NCBI RefSeq assembly: GCF_900100075.1
Contig: NZ_FNEG01000002.1
Location: 372,001-436,000, forward strand
Direction of reading: 5' to 3'
From: Chryseobacterium jejuense
GTDB taxonomy: Bacteria > Bacteroidota > Bacteroidia > Flavobacteriales > Weeksellaceae
Length of the DNA: 64,000 nt
The notes beneath the pieces are model-generated. The model had not been told where the DNA came from and did not search any database. It saw nothing but the letters and a program-made list of their open reading frames with translations. Positions 1 to 6,987 of the stretch are shown piece after piece (positions within the stretch are counted from its first letter, which is position 1; every line of letters starts with the position of its first letter). The position numbers and the translations under genes are program-made.

Positions 1-795
1 TACCCGTTCCCGGACCGCTTCTTTATCCGTAAGCATTTCCATAAAGCTTCGGGTAACGGCAATTGATTTTTTAGGAGATGGTGCATCCAGTTCCAGCTGG
101 CGAATTCCCTTTAGTTCATGAATCATTCTCACCCCATGAATTCCCATTACTTTCCGAACCCATATTTCAGGTTTCTGAAGAAGATCCCAGGCTTTATAAA
201 CCCCACTGTCATTCATTTTGGCGGCCAACTTTCTTCCTATTCCCCAAACGTCTCCTATATTCAGCCATTTCAATGCTTTTTCTATTTTTTCTGGAGTGTC
301 CATAATATAAACCCCATTAAATTGTTCCGGAAAATCCTTTACAATTCTGTTCGCCACTTTGCATAAGGTTTTACTGGGTGCAATGCCTATACTTACAGGA
401 ATATTTTCTTTTTCCTGAATTTCGTTTTTGATGTTAGAACAATATTCGTGGATATCGATGTATTTAAAGCCTGTTAAATCAAGAAAAAGCTCATCAATAC
501 TGTATACTTCATAATCCACCACATAAGACTTAGCGATATTGATGACCTGCTGACTCTTGTAATTATAAAGTTCAAATTTTGCAGAAAAGCTTTTTACATC
601 ATGCTCTTTGAAAAGATCTTTGTATTTAAAGGCCGGAGCAGCCATAGGAATACCCAGATCTTTAGCTTCCTTACTTCGGGATACAACACATCCGTCGTTG
701 TTGGAAAGTACCACAACGGGCTTGCCTTCAAGGTCAGGATCCAGAGTCCTTTCACAGGAAACAAAAAAGTTATTACAATCTACCAGAGCATACAT
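1..795 (-). CDS. umuC: Y-family translesion DNA polymerase, UmuC type (3' part missing)
   Basis: Reading the minus strand from 795 gives an open frame of 265 codons that runs off the window start. It begins MYALVDCNNFFVSCE, the N-terminal palm motif of UmuC with its metal-binding Asp. The second catalytic acidic motif is visible as YSIDELFLDLTG, followed by the helix-hairpin-helix region (WGIGRKLAAKM). UmuC is the catalytic subunit of Pol V-like error-prone polymerases that copy damaged DNA. The usual partner, the LexA-like protease UmuD, is normally encoded just upstream. Here the 190 bases upstream hold no gene and the next gene is an antiporter, so this umuC has no upstream umuD. The C-terminal little-finger and clamp-binding parts lie outside the window. 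Confidence 0.9.
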   Translation of the reverse strand, partial: MYALVDCNNFFVSCERTLDPDLEGKPVVVLSNNDGCVVSRSKEAKDLGIPMAAPAFKYKDLFKEHDVKSFSAKFELYNYKSQQVINIAKSYVVDYEVYSIDELFLDLTGFKYIDIHEYCSNIKNEIQEKENIPVSIGIAPSKTLCKVANRIVKDFPEQFNGVYIMDTPEKIEKALKWLNIGDVWGIGRKLAAKMNDSGVYKAWDLLQKPEIWVRKVMGIHGVRMIHELKGIRQLELDAPSPKKSIAVTRSFMEMLTDKEAVRERV

Positions 796-909
796 GATGA
801 TCGTGAATTATCCTACAAAATTATTATTTTTCAGGAATAAAATCACTTTTTAATCCTGAATTAACATCATATTTAACACATTGAAAAACAAATAAATATT
901 ATTTTCAAA

Positions 910-945
910 CACGACATGTTTTGTCGTATTACCACTTTAATTTTG
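910..945 (+). promoter_or_regulatory. WYL-type promoter/operator, site 1
   Basis: The 17-nt dyad CACGACATGTTTTGTCG (910-926) is followed by 11 nt and TAATTTTG (938-945). This is the same 36-nt layout as five other sites in the window. In this direction it faces the 3' end of the antiporter gene and no plus-strand gene follows. The dyad could also act toward umuC: on the minus strand TGTCG is followed by 10 nt and TAATATTT, a weaker -7 element. Confidence 0.55.
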
Positions 946-984
946 TATTCAAAAACATTATTTTATTTAACGTAATACTATAGA

Positions 985-2568
985 TTAAATCATTTTCAAA
1001 CGCTCTTCTTCCAAATCAAGCTGGAAAAGCTGATGACGAATGATCTCTTCATCAATTGATACATCCTTATTAAGTTCTGTGAGAAACTGTCTCTGGCTTT
1101 CAAGCATTTCGATAAAAACAGCTTTGGATTTTTCATTCATCCAATCTGCATCATTGGCTTTATTTTTTTCTTCCCAATGTCTCAACAACCGTTCTATTCC
1201 TGCATCACTATGAAGTTCACTTTCATGTTTGTTCTTAAGAAAATGATAAACGTGTTGTCTTAATTTTTGTTTGATTTCCTTACGGGCCAGTTCTTCTTTT
1301 TCTTCATCTATAAAGTCATCAAATACTTTTCCATACTTTATAAAATAAGGTAATGTGAGCCCTTGTACCAAAAGGGTAAGCAGTATTACTACAAAGGTGA
1401 TGAATAATATAAGGTTCCTGTTTGGAAAAGGAGTCCCATTTTCAAGAGTTATAGGAATAGCCAGCGCCGCTGCCAGAGATACCACTCCTCGCATTCCCGT
1501 CCATCCAAGTAAAATAGGCATCATCAGACGTCTTCTCATGGAAGATGCTCTGGGAGCTACAGAAGGACGAAAAATAATCGTGGCAATCATTGCAGCATAG
1601 GAGCTTATTATTCTGGCTACAATAAGAATAACAGTCACTAATATGCCATAATTAATGGCCGTTTTTAAAGCTATTCCTTCAGAACGCAACCCACCTACAA
1701 TTTCGGGAAGCTCCAATCCAATAATTAAAAATACAATCCCATTCAGAATAAAGACAAAGCTTTCCCATACACTATATCCTCTGATGCGGCTGGTGCTGTT
1801 TAAAAATATCAATCGTTTTCCCGACATATACAATCCACCACATACTACAGCCAATACTCCAGAGCTATGAAACTGTTCAGCCACCCAATACATTAAGTAA
1901 GGTTCAATTAATGTTAGTGCAATATCAGAAGAAGCCTCTGTAGGAAGGTGTTTATGGGCTTGTACAAAAATCCAGGCCAGTAATAATCCAATTCCAGATC
2001 CTCCAATCATCATCCATAAAAAATCTAAAGAAGCATCCTGCCATACAAATTGTCCGGTTCCTACAGCGATTAATGCAAAACGAAAAATAATAAGTGAAGA
2101 AGCATCATTGAGTAAGCTTTCTCCTTCCAAAACAGCTGCAGTCGTGTTGGGAATTTTCACAAATTTCATAATGGCACCCGTACTTACAGCATCTGGTGGA
2201 GACACTATACCTCCCAATAAAAATCCCAAAGCAATGGTAAATCCCGGAATAAAATAATTGGCAGCAATAGCCACTGAAAATGCTGTAAAAAATACCACAA
2301 GGAAAGCAAAGCTTCCGATAATACGCCACCATCTCTTCATTTCTTTAAAGGAAATAGACCAGGCGGCTTCAAATAATAGTGGCGGTAAGAATATAAAAAA
2401 AATAAGATCAGGATTAATCTTTACAGCTGGTAAACCTGGCACAAAACTGACGAGTAATCCAAATAAAACAAGTAAAATCGGATACGCAATTTTTAATCGG
2501 ACAGCACACATATTTAACAGCACAATGGCTGCAATCATAGCTAATAAAAAGGGCAGAATGGTATGCAT
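985..2568 (-). CDS. Na+/H+ antiporter, CPA1 family
   Basis: A 527-residue protein with about twelve hydrophobic segments in the first 400 residues and a charged cytoplasmic tail of about 120 residues. CPA1 (NhaP/NHE-like) features are FFIFLPPLLFEAAW in an early transmembrane segment and the GGIVSPPDAVSTGAI and EGESLLNDASSLIIF segments, the latter carrying the ion-binding acidic residue in the inner membrane. Such proteins exchange cytoplasmic Na+ (or K+) for H+ in pH and salt homeostasis. The first ATG directly precedes the first membrane segment. The gene stands alone between umuC and the WYL-regulated island. Family assignment is firm; the ion preference cannot be read from the sequence. 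Confidence 0.9.
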   Translation of the reverse strand: MHTILPFLLAMIAAIVLLNMCAVRLKIAYPILLVLFGLLVSFVPGLPAVKINPDLIFFIFLPPLLFEAAWSISFKEMKRWWRIIGSFAFLVVFFTAFSVAIAANYFIPGFTIALGFLLGGIVSPPDAVSTGAIMKFVKIPNTTAAVLEGESLLNDASSLIIFRFALIAVGTGQFVWQDASLDFLWMMIGGSGIGLLLAWIFVQAHKHLPTEASSDIALTLIEPYLMYWVAEQFHSSGVLAVVCGGLYMSGKRLIFLNSTSRIRGYSVWESFVFILNGIVFLIIGLELPEIVGGLRSEGIALKTAINYGILVTVILIVARIISSYAAMIATIIFRPSVAPRASSMRRRLMMPILLGWTGMRGVVSLAAALAIPITLENGTPFPNRNLILFITFVVILLTLLVQGLTLPYFIKYGKVFDDFIDEEKEELARKEIKQKLRQHVYHFLKNKHESELHSDAGIERLLRHWEEKNKANDADWMNEKSKAVFIEMLESQRQFLTELNKDVSIDEEIIRHQLFQLDLEEERLKMI

Positions 2569-2737
2569 TTGATGTTGTGTTTTTTATCTTTCATATTTAC
2601 TAATTCTATTTGATTTTTAAAAATTTAAGTGCCATTTTTTCTTTGTTTCTCATAAAGTAAATTAATGTAAACCCTATAAATCAGTTTAATATTATGTTTT
2701 CCTTCTTGGATTGATTATTATAGAAAAGTAATTAAAA

Positions 2738-2773
2738 CACGTCAGTTTTTGTCGCTCCCCATTCCTACTTTTG
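2738..2773 (+). promoter_or_regulatory. WYL-type promoter/operator, site 2
   Basis: Dyad CACGTCAGTTTTTGTCG (2738-2754), 11 nt, then TACTTTTG (2766-2773). The ATG of the M15 peptidase lies 20 nt downstream. No TTTG is present at the usual -33 spacing of about 19 nt; the dyad occupies that place. Confidence 0.7.
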
Positions 2774-2792
2774 TTTCAAACGATAAAGATTT

Positions 2793-3293
2793 ATGGATAA
2801 AGTAACACTAGAAAGAATTCAGAAACTTCACCCTTTGGTAAGAGATGAAGTAAAACAAATTATTAAGGAATGTGATGAAGCACTCACTGGTAGAGCCAAG
2901 ATAAGAATCACTCAGGGATTAAGATCTTTTGAAGAGCAGGAAAAACTTTACGCGATTGGAAGAATAACGTCCGGAAAAAAGGTGACAAATGCAAAAGCAG
3001 GACAAAGTATTCACAATTATGGTCTTGCCGTAGACATATGCCTGATGATTGATGGAAAAACGGCCAGCTGGGACACTGTAAAAGACTGGGATAATGATAA
3101 GGTAGCCGATTGGTATGAGTGTGTGAAAATCTTCGCAAAACATGGCTGGGATTGGGGTGGAAACTGGAAAACTTTTAAAGACCTTCCCCACTTTGAAAAA
3201 AAGACAATTCCATTGAAGAAAGGACTTACAAAAACCAGCTGGAGAATACTTTTGAAGATGCCCAGAGACCAGCAGAATTATGTTATTTTTTAA
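2793..3293 (+). CDS. M15 family peptidase, endolysin-like
   Basis: A 166-residue single-domain protein. The zinc-site signature SIHNYGLAVD gives His74 and Asp81, and DLPHFE gives the third ligand His133, as in D-Ala-D-Ala carboxypeptidases and phage L-Ala-D-Glu endopeptidases (VanY, Ply500, CwlK types). These cut stem peptides of peptidoglycan. There is no signal peptide or lipobox, so it resembles a phage endolysin more than a housekeeping periplasmic carboxypeptidase. It is the first gene of the island and has its own copy of the shared promoter 20 nt upstream, so it is probably transcribed alone. Whether it serves lysis, release of a particle, or antibacterial attack is not shown by the sequence. 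Confidence 0.85.
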   Translation: MDKVTLERIQKLHPLVRDEVKQIIKECDEALTGRAKIRITQGLRSFEEQEKLYAIGRITSGKKVTNAKAGQSIHNYGLAVDICLMIDGKTASWDTVKDWDNDKVADWYECVKIFAKHGWDWGGNWKTFKDLPHFEKKTIPLKKGLTKTSWRILLKMPRDQQNYVIF

Positions 3294-3319
3294 TGCTTTT
3301 TTATTGAAAATAAATAAAA

Positions 3320-3355
3320 CACGTCAAGTTCTGTCGCTTCCCCGCCCTACCTTTG
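3320..3355 (+). promoter_or_regulatory. WYL-type promoter/operator, site 3
   Basis: Dyad CACGTCAAGTTCTGTCG (3320-3336), 11 nt, TACCTTTG (3348-3355). It serves the patatin gene through a leader of roughly 120 nt. That leader contains a possible 22-codon upstream ORF, 3394-3462. Confidence 0.7.
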
Positions 3356-3485
3356 TTTTACAAGAAAACCACTAAAAACAACAAGATCCAACCATGGAAT
3401 TCAATCATTTTTCTGACCAAAATTACCAATTCCACGCGATCATATTGCAATGTCTTCTTTAACAAAAAAACAACTAACAAAAAAC

Positions 3486-4523
3486 ATGAAAAAGACAACC
3501 ATTCTTTCTTTGGACGGGGGCGGAATAAGAGGAATTATTACCTGCATTATTCTGCGCTACATAGAAGAACAGCTCCAGTATTATGATAAACCGAGTGCCA
3601 AACTTGGAGATTATTTTGATCTGGTGGCAGGAAGCAGTACAGGTGGCTTGATTGCTTCTATTATTCTATGTCCCGATGAAGTCCGTAAAGCAAAGTATTC
3701 TATCCAGAAAGGATTAGAATTATATGCTGAAAAGGGCGGTGACATCTTCCAGGTTTCCTTTTGGGAAAAACTGGTTAATCCATTTGGATTATTGAATGAA
3801 AGGATTTCTCAGGAAGCACTTGAGAAAAACCTAAATGACTTTTTTGGAAATCTGGAATTAAAAGAATTAATAAAACCCTGCTTAATAACAAGTTATGACA
3901 TAGAAAACAGAAGAGCAAAGCTTTTCAACTCATGTGAAGCACATCTCAGCACAGACAATTTCTATGTAAAAGATGTTTGCAGAGCTACTTCTGCAGCTCC
4001 TACCTATTTTAGTCCGGTACAGATCAAATCTATGTATGGGCAGATCTTCAGCCTGATTGATGGCGGAATGTTTGCCAATAATCCTGCTCTTTGTGCTTAT
4101 GCAGAAGCCAGAAAGATTCCTTTTGCAGAGGTTTTAAAAAATCATCAGAAAGCCAATCACCCTGGAGTAAACGATATGATTATTATATCTATCGGAACAG
4201 GAATTGAAGCCAGACCTTATCCTTTTAAAAGACTGGAAAAAGCCGGGAAAATTGGCTGGGTAGGCCCAATCATCGACATTTTAATGTCCGCGAATGCAGA
4301 AACAGTAGATTATCAACTTTCTCAAATGTTCCAGACTTTAGGATTGAGAAATCAGAAAAATTATTATCGTCTGAATCCATCATTGAAAAATGCTTCTCCG
4401 GCCATGGATAATGTAAGACGCTCTAATATCGAAAACCTGATACAAGCCGGATTAAGCTATATTGATGATAACAGGGAAACGCTGAATCAGATTGTCCAAA
4501 AACTCATCAGAAACAAAATATAA
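3486..4523 (+). CDS. Patatin-like phospholipase
   Basis: A 345-residue patatin-family lipid acyl hydrolase. The oxyanion-hole motif is SLDGGGIRGI at the N-terminus, the nucleophile elbow GSSTGG places the catalytic Ser at 51, and IDGGMFANNP places the catalytic Asp at 192. The enzyme should hydrolyse acyl chains of membrane phospholipids. I chose the ATG at 3486 because family members start a few residues before the oxyanion-hole motif; an in-frame ATG at 3450 would add 12 Lys/Thr-rich residues. No signal peptide is seen. It lies under its own copy of the shared island promoter, beside an endolysin-like peptidase and tail-fibre-like genes, which suggests a membrane-damaging effector or lysis role (inference). 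No CD-NTase gene is adjacent. Confidence 0.88.
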   Translation: MKKTTILSLDGGGIRGIITCIILRYIEEQLQYYDKPSAKLGDYFDLVAGSSTGGLIASIILCPDEVRKAKYSIQKGLELYAEKGGDIFQVSFWEKLVNPFGLLNERISQEALEKNLNDFFGNLELKELIKPCLITSYDIENRRAKLFNSCEAHLSTDNFYVKDVCRATSAAPTYFSPVQIKSMYGQIFSLIDGGMFANNPALCAYAEARKIPFAEVLKNHQKANHPGVNDMIIISIGTGIEARPYPFKRLEKAGKIGWVGPIIDILMSANAETVDYQLSQMFQTLGLRNQKNYYRLNPSLKNASPAMDNVRRSNIENLIQAGLSYIDDNRETLNQIVQKLIRNKI

Positions 4524-4598
4524 GCTTTTTGACTTATACCAACTCAATATAAGCTATAAAGATTATATTTTTCAAAAAAAATAAAAACCATTTTTTAA

Positions 4599-4634
4599 CA
4601 CGTCAAGTTTTGTCGCCTTGCCCCATTATCTTTG
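4599..4634 (+). promoter_or_regulatory. WYL-type promoter/operator, site 4
   Basis: Dyad CACGTCAAGTTTTGTCG (4599-4615), 11 nt, TATCTTTG (4627-4634). A TTG codon at 4632 that would open a longer downstream frame lies inside this -7 box, so it is not a start codon if the promoter is real. Confidence 0.7.
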
Positions 4635-4682
4635 GAGTATCAAAAAAGACACAAAACAACCACCAACAAAAACTTAAAAACG

Positions 4683-4742
4683 CCTTTGAATTCAACATTC
4701 ATTTATGCTGAACAGCCAAAAGTATGTTCAAAATATAACCAA
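4683..4742 (+). repeat. Conserved leader block, copy A
   Basis: About 60 nt of the 5' leader, starting CCTTTGAATTCA, closely match 5024-5082 in the next transcript. Both contain a short frame ATG-CTG-(A/G)AC-AGC encoding ML(N/D)SQ(K/N)YV. The patatin leader (3394-3440) has a weaker, shorter resemblance. The function is unknown; it may be a leader peptide, an RNA element, or the relic of a duplicated gene start. Confidence 0.6.
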
Positions 4743-4763
4743 CACTCAATCACAACACCCAAC

Positions 4764-4934
4764 ATGGAAACACCCAATCACAATACAGATATACTCTTCG
4801 ATGAAGATCTCTACACCGTGGAATGGAGTGACATTGAAAATGCGGAGATGGATTATGAAAACTATCTCAATGACATTGAAAATTTCTTCAGAGAAGATTT
4901 TGAAGAAGACATTCTTGAAGAAGATGTCTTTTAA
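4764..4934 (+). CDS. Very acidic 56-residue protein of unknown function
   Basis: I do not recognise this protein. From the ATG at 4764 it has 56 residues, of which 21 are Asp or Glu and only one is Arg, with no Lys or Cys. The C-terminal half is a dense acidic run with aromatic residues spaced through it, such as NFFREDFEEDILEEDVF. It lies about 130 nt downstream of its own copy of the shared island promoter and is probably a single-gene transcript, since another copy of the promoter follows at 4941. Size and charge are those of DNA-mimic or inhibitor proteins, but nothing in the sequence proves this. A longer reading from TTG at 4632 is rejected because that codon lies inside the -7 element. 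Confidence 0.65.
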   Translation: METPNHNTDILFDEDLYTVEWSDIENAEMDYENYLNDIENFFREDFEEDILEEDVF

Positions 4935-4940
4935 ATAAAA

Positions 4941-4976
4941 CACGACAAGTTCTGACGCTGTCCACCATTACCTTTG
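4941..4976 (+). promoter_or_regulatory. WYL-type promoter/operator, site 5
   Basis: Dyad CACGACAAGTTCTGACG (4941-4957), 11 nt, TACCTTTG (4969-4976). It starts 6 nt after the stop codon of the acidic-protein gene and should drive the three-gene operon 5173-10770 through a leader of about 190 nt. Confidence 0.7.
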
Positions 4977-5023
4977 AAATCTCTATAATACGCGCACAGC
5001 AGTCTCATTAAACATTATCAACA

Positions 5024-5082
5024 CCTTTGAATTCACCATTCACAAAATGCTGGACAGCCAGAACTATGTCTGAAAATATAAA
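5024..5082 (+). repeat. Conserved leader block, copy B
   Basis: This is the second copy of the 60-nt leader block at 4683-4742. Here the small frame ATGCTGGACAGCCAGAACTA closes after eight codons (MLDSQNYV, then TGA), about 95 nt before the first gene of the operon. The two copies differ by both synonymous and non-synonymous changes within this frame. Confidence 0.6.
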
Positions 5083-5172
5083 TCATGTGGAAATTCGGTT
5101 TGTGACCACTAAAAACAAAGCCAGGCTCTGAAGCGGTCCTAAGCTTCAATTATTAACCCAATCACAATTTTT

Positions 5173-5814
5173 ATGAAAACAAAAGAAGAACTAAAACTCT
5201 ATTTCGAAAATGGAGATATCCCCAGACAGGAAGATTTCTGGGCGTGGCAGGACTCATACTGGCACAAAGAGGAGAAAATTGATATAACTAAAATTGAAGG
5301 TCTTGAAAATGGAATACCTAGCGTCAATAATATTTATGCAAAAATAGATGCTGAAGGAAATGCTTCTTTCGCCCACCTATTGGTCAAAAAAGTAACTATT
5401 GAACCCGGAACATTATATATTCCTGATCGCTTTATGCAAAATTATTACATGCATGAAATACATTTTGCCAATAGTGTTGTACGTATAGGAATAGAAGCTT
5501 TCAATAACAATTCTTTTAAATCAGTAATTCTTCCTGAGCAGCTGAAAATTATTAATGAGCGAGCTTTTAGTGGTAATGAACTTACATCATTAATCATTCC
5601 TAATGGAGTAACAGAAATTAAAGAATCTGCTTTCCAGTACAACAAAATTACATCGCTATACATTCCACCTTCAGTTTCAAAAATTGGTCCGAAAGCATTC
5701 AATTACAATCCGAGTTTAACTATGGTAAAACTGGATAAAAACAACCAGTATTATCCAGATTCATTTGACCCTAAAACTACAGTATCAGGCGGAACACTCA
5801 TCAGTGAAATGTAA
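5173..5814 (+). CDS. Tail-fibre-like protein with BspA-type leucine-rich repeats
   Basis: A 213-residue protein with two parts. Residues 1-35 (MKTKEELKLYFENGDIPRQE and following, with FWAWQDSYWHKEEKI) are almost identical to the start of the next gene product and resemble the N-terminal tag of Bacteroidota phage-tail-type proteins. Residues 80-195 hold BspA-type (LRR_5) repeats with the pattern I-P-x-x-V-x-x-I-x-x-x-A-F, for example LIIPNGVTEIKESAF and LYIPPSVSKIGPKAF. BspA repeats bind proteins or surfaces, so a receptor-binding role is plausible. No signal peptide is present. It is the first gene of an operon with 5833-6951 (18 nt gap) and 6988-10770. Confidence 0.7.
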   Translation: MKTKEELKLYFENGDIPRQEDFWAWQDSYWHKEEKIDITKIEGLENGIPSVNNIYAKIDAEGNASFAHLLVKKVTIEPGTLYIPDRFMQNYYMHEIHFANSVVRIGIEAFNNNSFKSVILPEQLKIINERAFSGNELTSLIIPNGVTEIKESAFQYNKITSLYIPPSVSKIGPKAFNYNPSLTMVKLDKNNQYYPDSFDPKTTVSGGTLISEM

Positions 5815-5832
5815 AAACAAAATCAATAAAAA

Positions 5833-6951
5833 ATGAAAACAAAACAAGAATTAAAACAATATTTCGAAAACGGGGACATTCCTAAACAGGAAGAGTTCTG
5901 GGATTGGCAGGAATCTTACTGGCATAAAGATGAAAAAATTTCTCAAGACAATATTTCAGGACTTGTAGACTCTCTAAAAACCAAACTGAACGCTCCCAAT
6001 TCAGGAGGCTCCGGATTTTATTTCATTACGTATAACAGTCCATGGACTACTTATCAAAAAATTAACTTAGATTCTTATTTCCTTACTTCATGGAATGGAT
6101 CCAATTTCGTAAGCAGTAATTTGTATTATGACAATGGGAAGATCGGAATAGGAACAAAAATGCCTACTGAAGTTTTCCAGGTTGAAGGAAACATTAAAAC
6201 ACAAGGTCTGATTCTTAGCAATCCTCAATATATTCCTGCCAACGCTGGTGCAAGAAATCTTACCATGAAAAATGACGGAACAATCGGATGGACAGATAGA
6301 CCCGCTGAGAATTTAAATCATATTCCTTTATCAGGAACCGAGCAAGGTAAACCTATCACAGGAGATCTTGAAATACATATTTCATCAGGAGATAAAAGGA
6401 TAAGATCTAATGATGGTACTTCTTATATCGAATTTAGAGAAGATGGACTCCTCGAGATGAATAACAAATCAGGAGGGAATGTATATATATCTGGCTTAGA
6501 TATATATGGAAGCCAACCACAAGGACAAGGAATTGTAGGCTCATACTACTATGGGGATTCATATCAAGACAATTCCTTTATCCAAAAGAAATATGCAGAC
6601 AAACAACAATCCTATTCAAAAGAAGAAGTAAAAACGGGTGGGCTATGGATTAATAATAAACCTATTTATAGAAAAACAGTTGTTTTTACTCAAATCCCAA
6701 GAAACGGGATCATTGAACTGGAGCCGCATTTTGGAGATATGGAAGTCATTGTATCCAACCAGATGTTTACGGAATGGTATAATATGGATGCTGCCTTTTC
6801 TGGCAATCAATTCAAAGGATTAGCATTCATCAGCTTGGATACTCTTTTAGCTACCATAGAACTTAAAGATGCTCCTGACTATAACTATTCTAATATTGAA
6901 TCATTTACCCTGACGATTGAGTACACGAAAAAAAGCGATGTACCGGTATAA
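5833..6951 (+). CDS. Phage tail-fibre-like protein
   Basis: A 372-residue protein. The first 35 residues repeat the N-terminus of the upstream gene product (MKTKQELKQYFENGDIPKQE, FWDWQESYWHKDEKI), which suggests a common docking tag. Around residue 95-120 the segment NGKIGIGTKMPTEVFQVEG is typical of phage tail-spike and tail-fibre proteins of Bacteroidota. The rest is Gly/Asn/Ser-rich and predicted to be beta-rich. No signal peptide or membrane segment is seen. The gene lies 18 nt after the BspA-repeat gene and 36 nt before the 1260-residue protein, with no promoter between. No tail tube, sheath or baseplate gene is in the window, so what it would attach to is unknown. Confidence 0.7.
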   Translation: MKTKQELKQYFENGDIPKQEEFWDWQESYWHKDEKISQDNISGLVDSLKTKLNAPNSGGSGFYFITYNSPWTTYQKINLDSYFLTSWNGSNFVSSNLYYDNGKIGIGTKMPTEVFQVEGNIKTQGLILSNPQYIPANAGARNLTMKNDGTIGWTDRPAENLNHIPLSGTEQGKPITGDLEIHISSGDKRIRSNDGTSYIEFREDGLLEMNNKSGGNVYISGLDIYGSQPQGQGIVGSYYYGDSYQDNSFIQKKYADKQQSYSKEEVKTGGLWINNKPIYRKTVVFTQIPRNGIIELEPHFGDMEVIVSNQMFTEWYNMDAAFSGNQFKGLAFISLDTLLATIELKDAPDYNYSNIESFTLTIEYTKKSDVPV

Positions 6952-6987
6952 CTACACGAAAAAAACAATACAAACAAAATATTAAAA

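Noticed and set aside
3486..4523. Patatin gene as a CBASS effector (CapV-like)
   Set aside because: No CD-NTase, Cap2/Cap3 or other CBASS gene is adjacent; neighbours are an endolysin-like peptidase and tail-fibre-like genes.
4632..4763. N-terminal extension of the acidic protein from TTG 4632
   Set aside because: The TTG lies inside the -7 box TATCTTTG of site 4.
4705..4938. 77-residue frame overlapping the acidic protein
   Set aside because: Only its first eight or so codons are shared with copy B of the leader; the rest is the shifted frame of the acidic gene and has no recognisable protein character.
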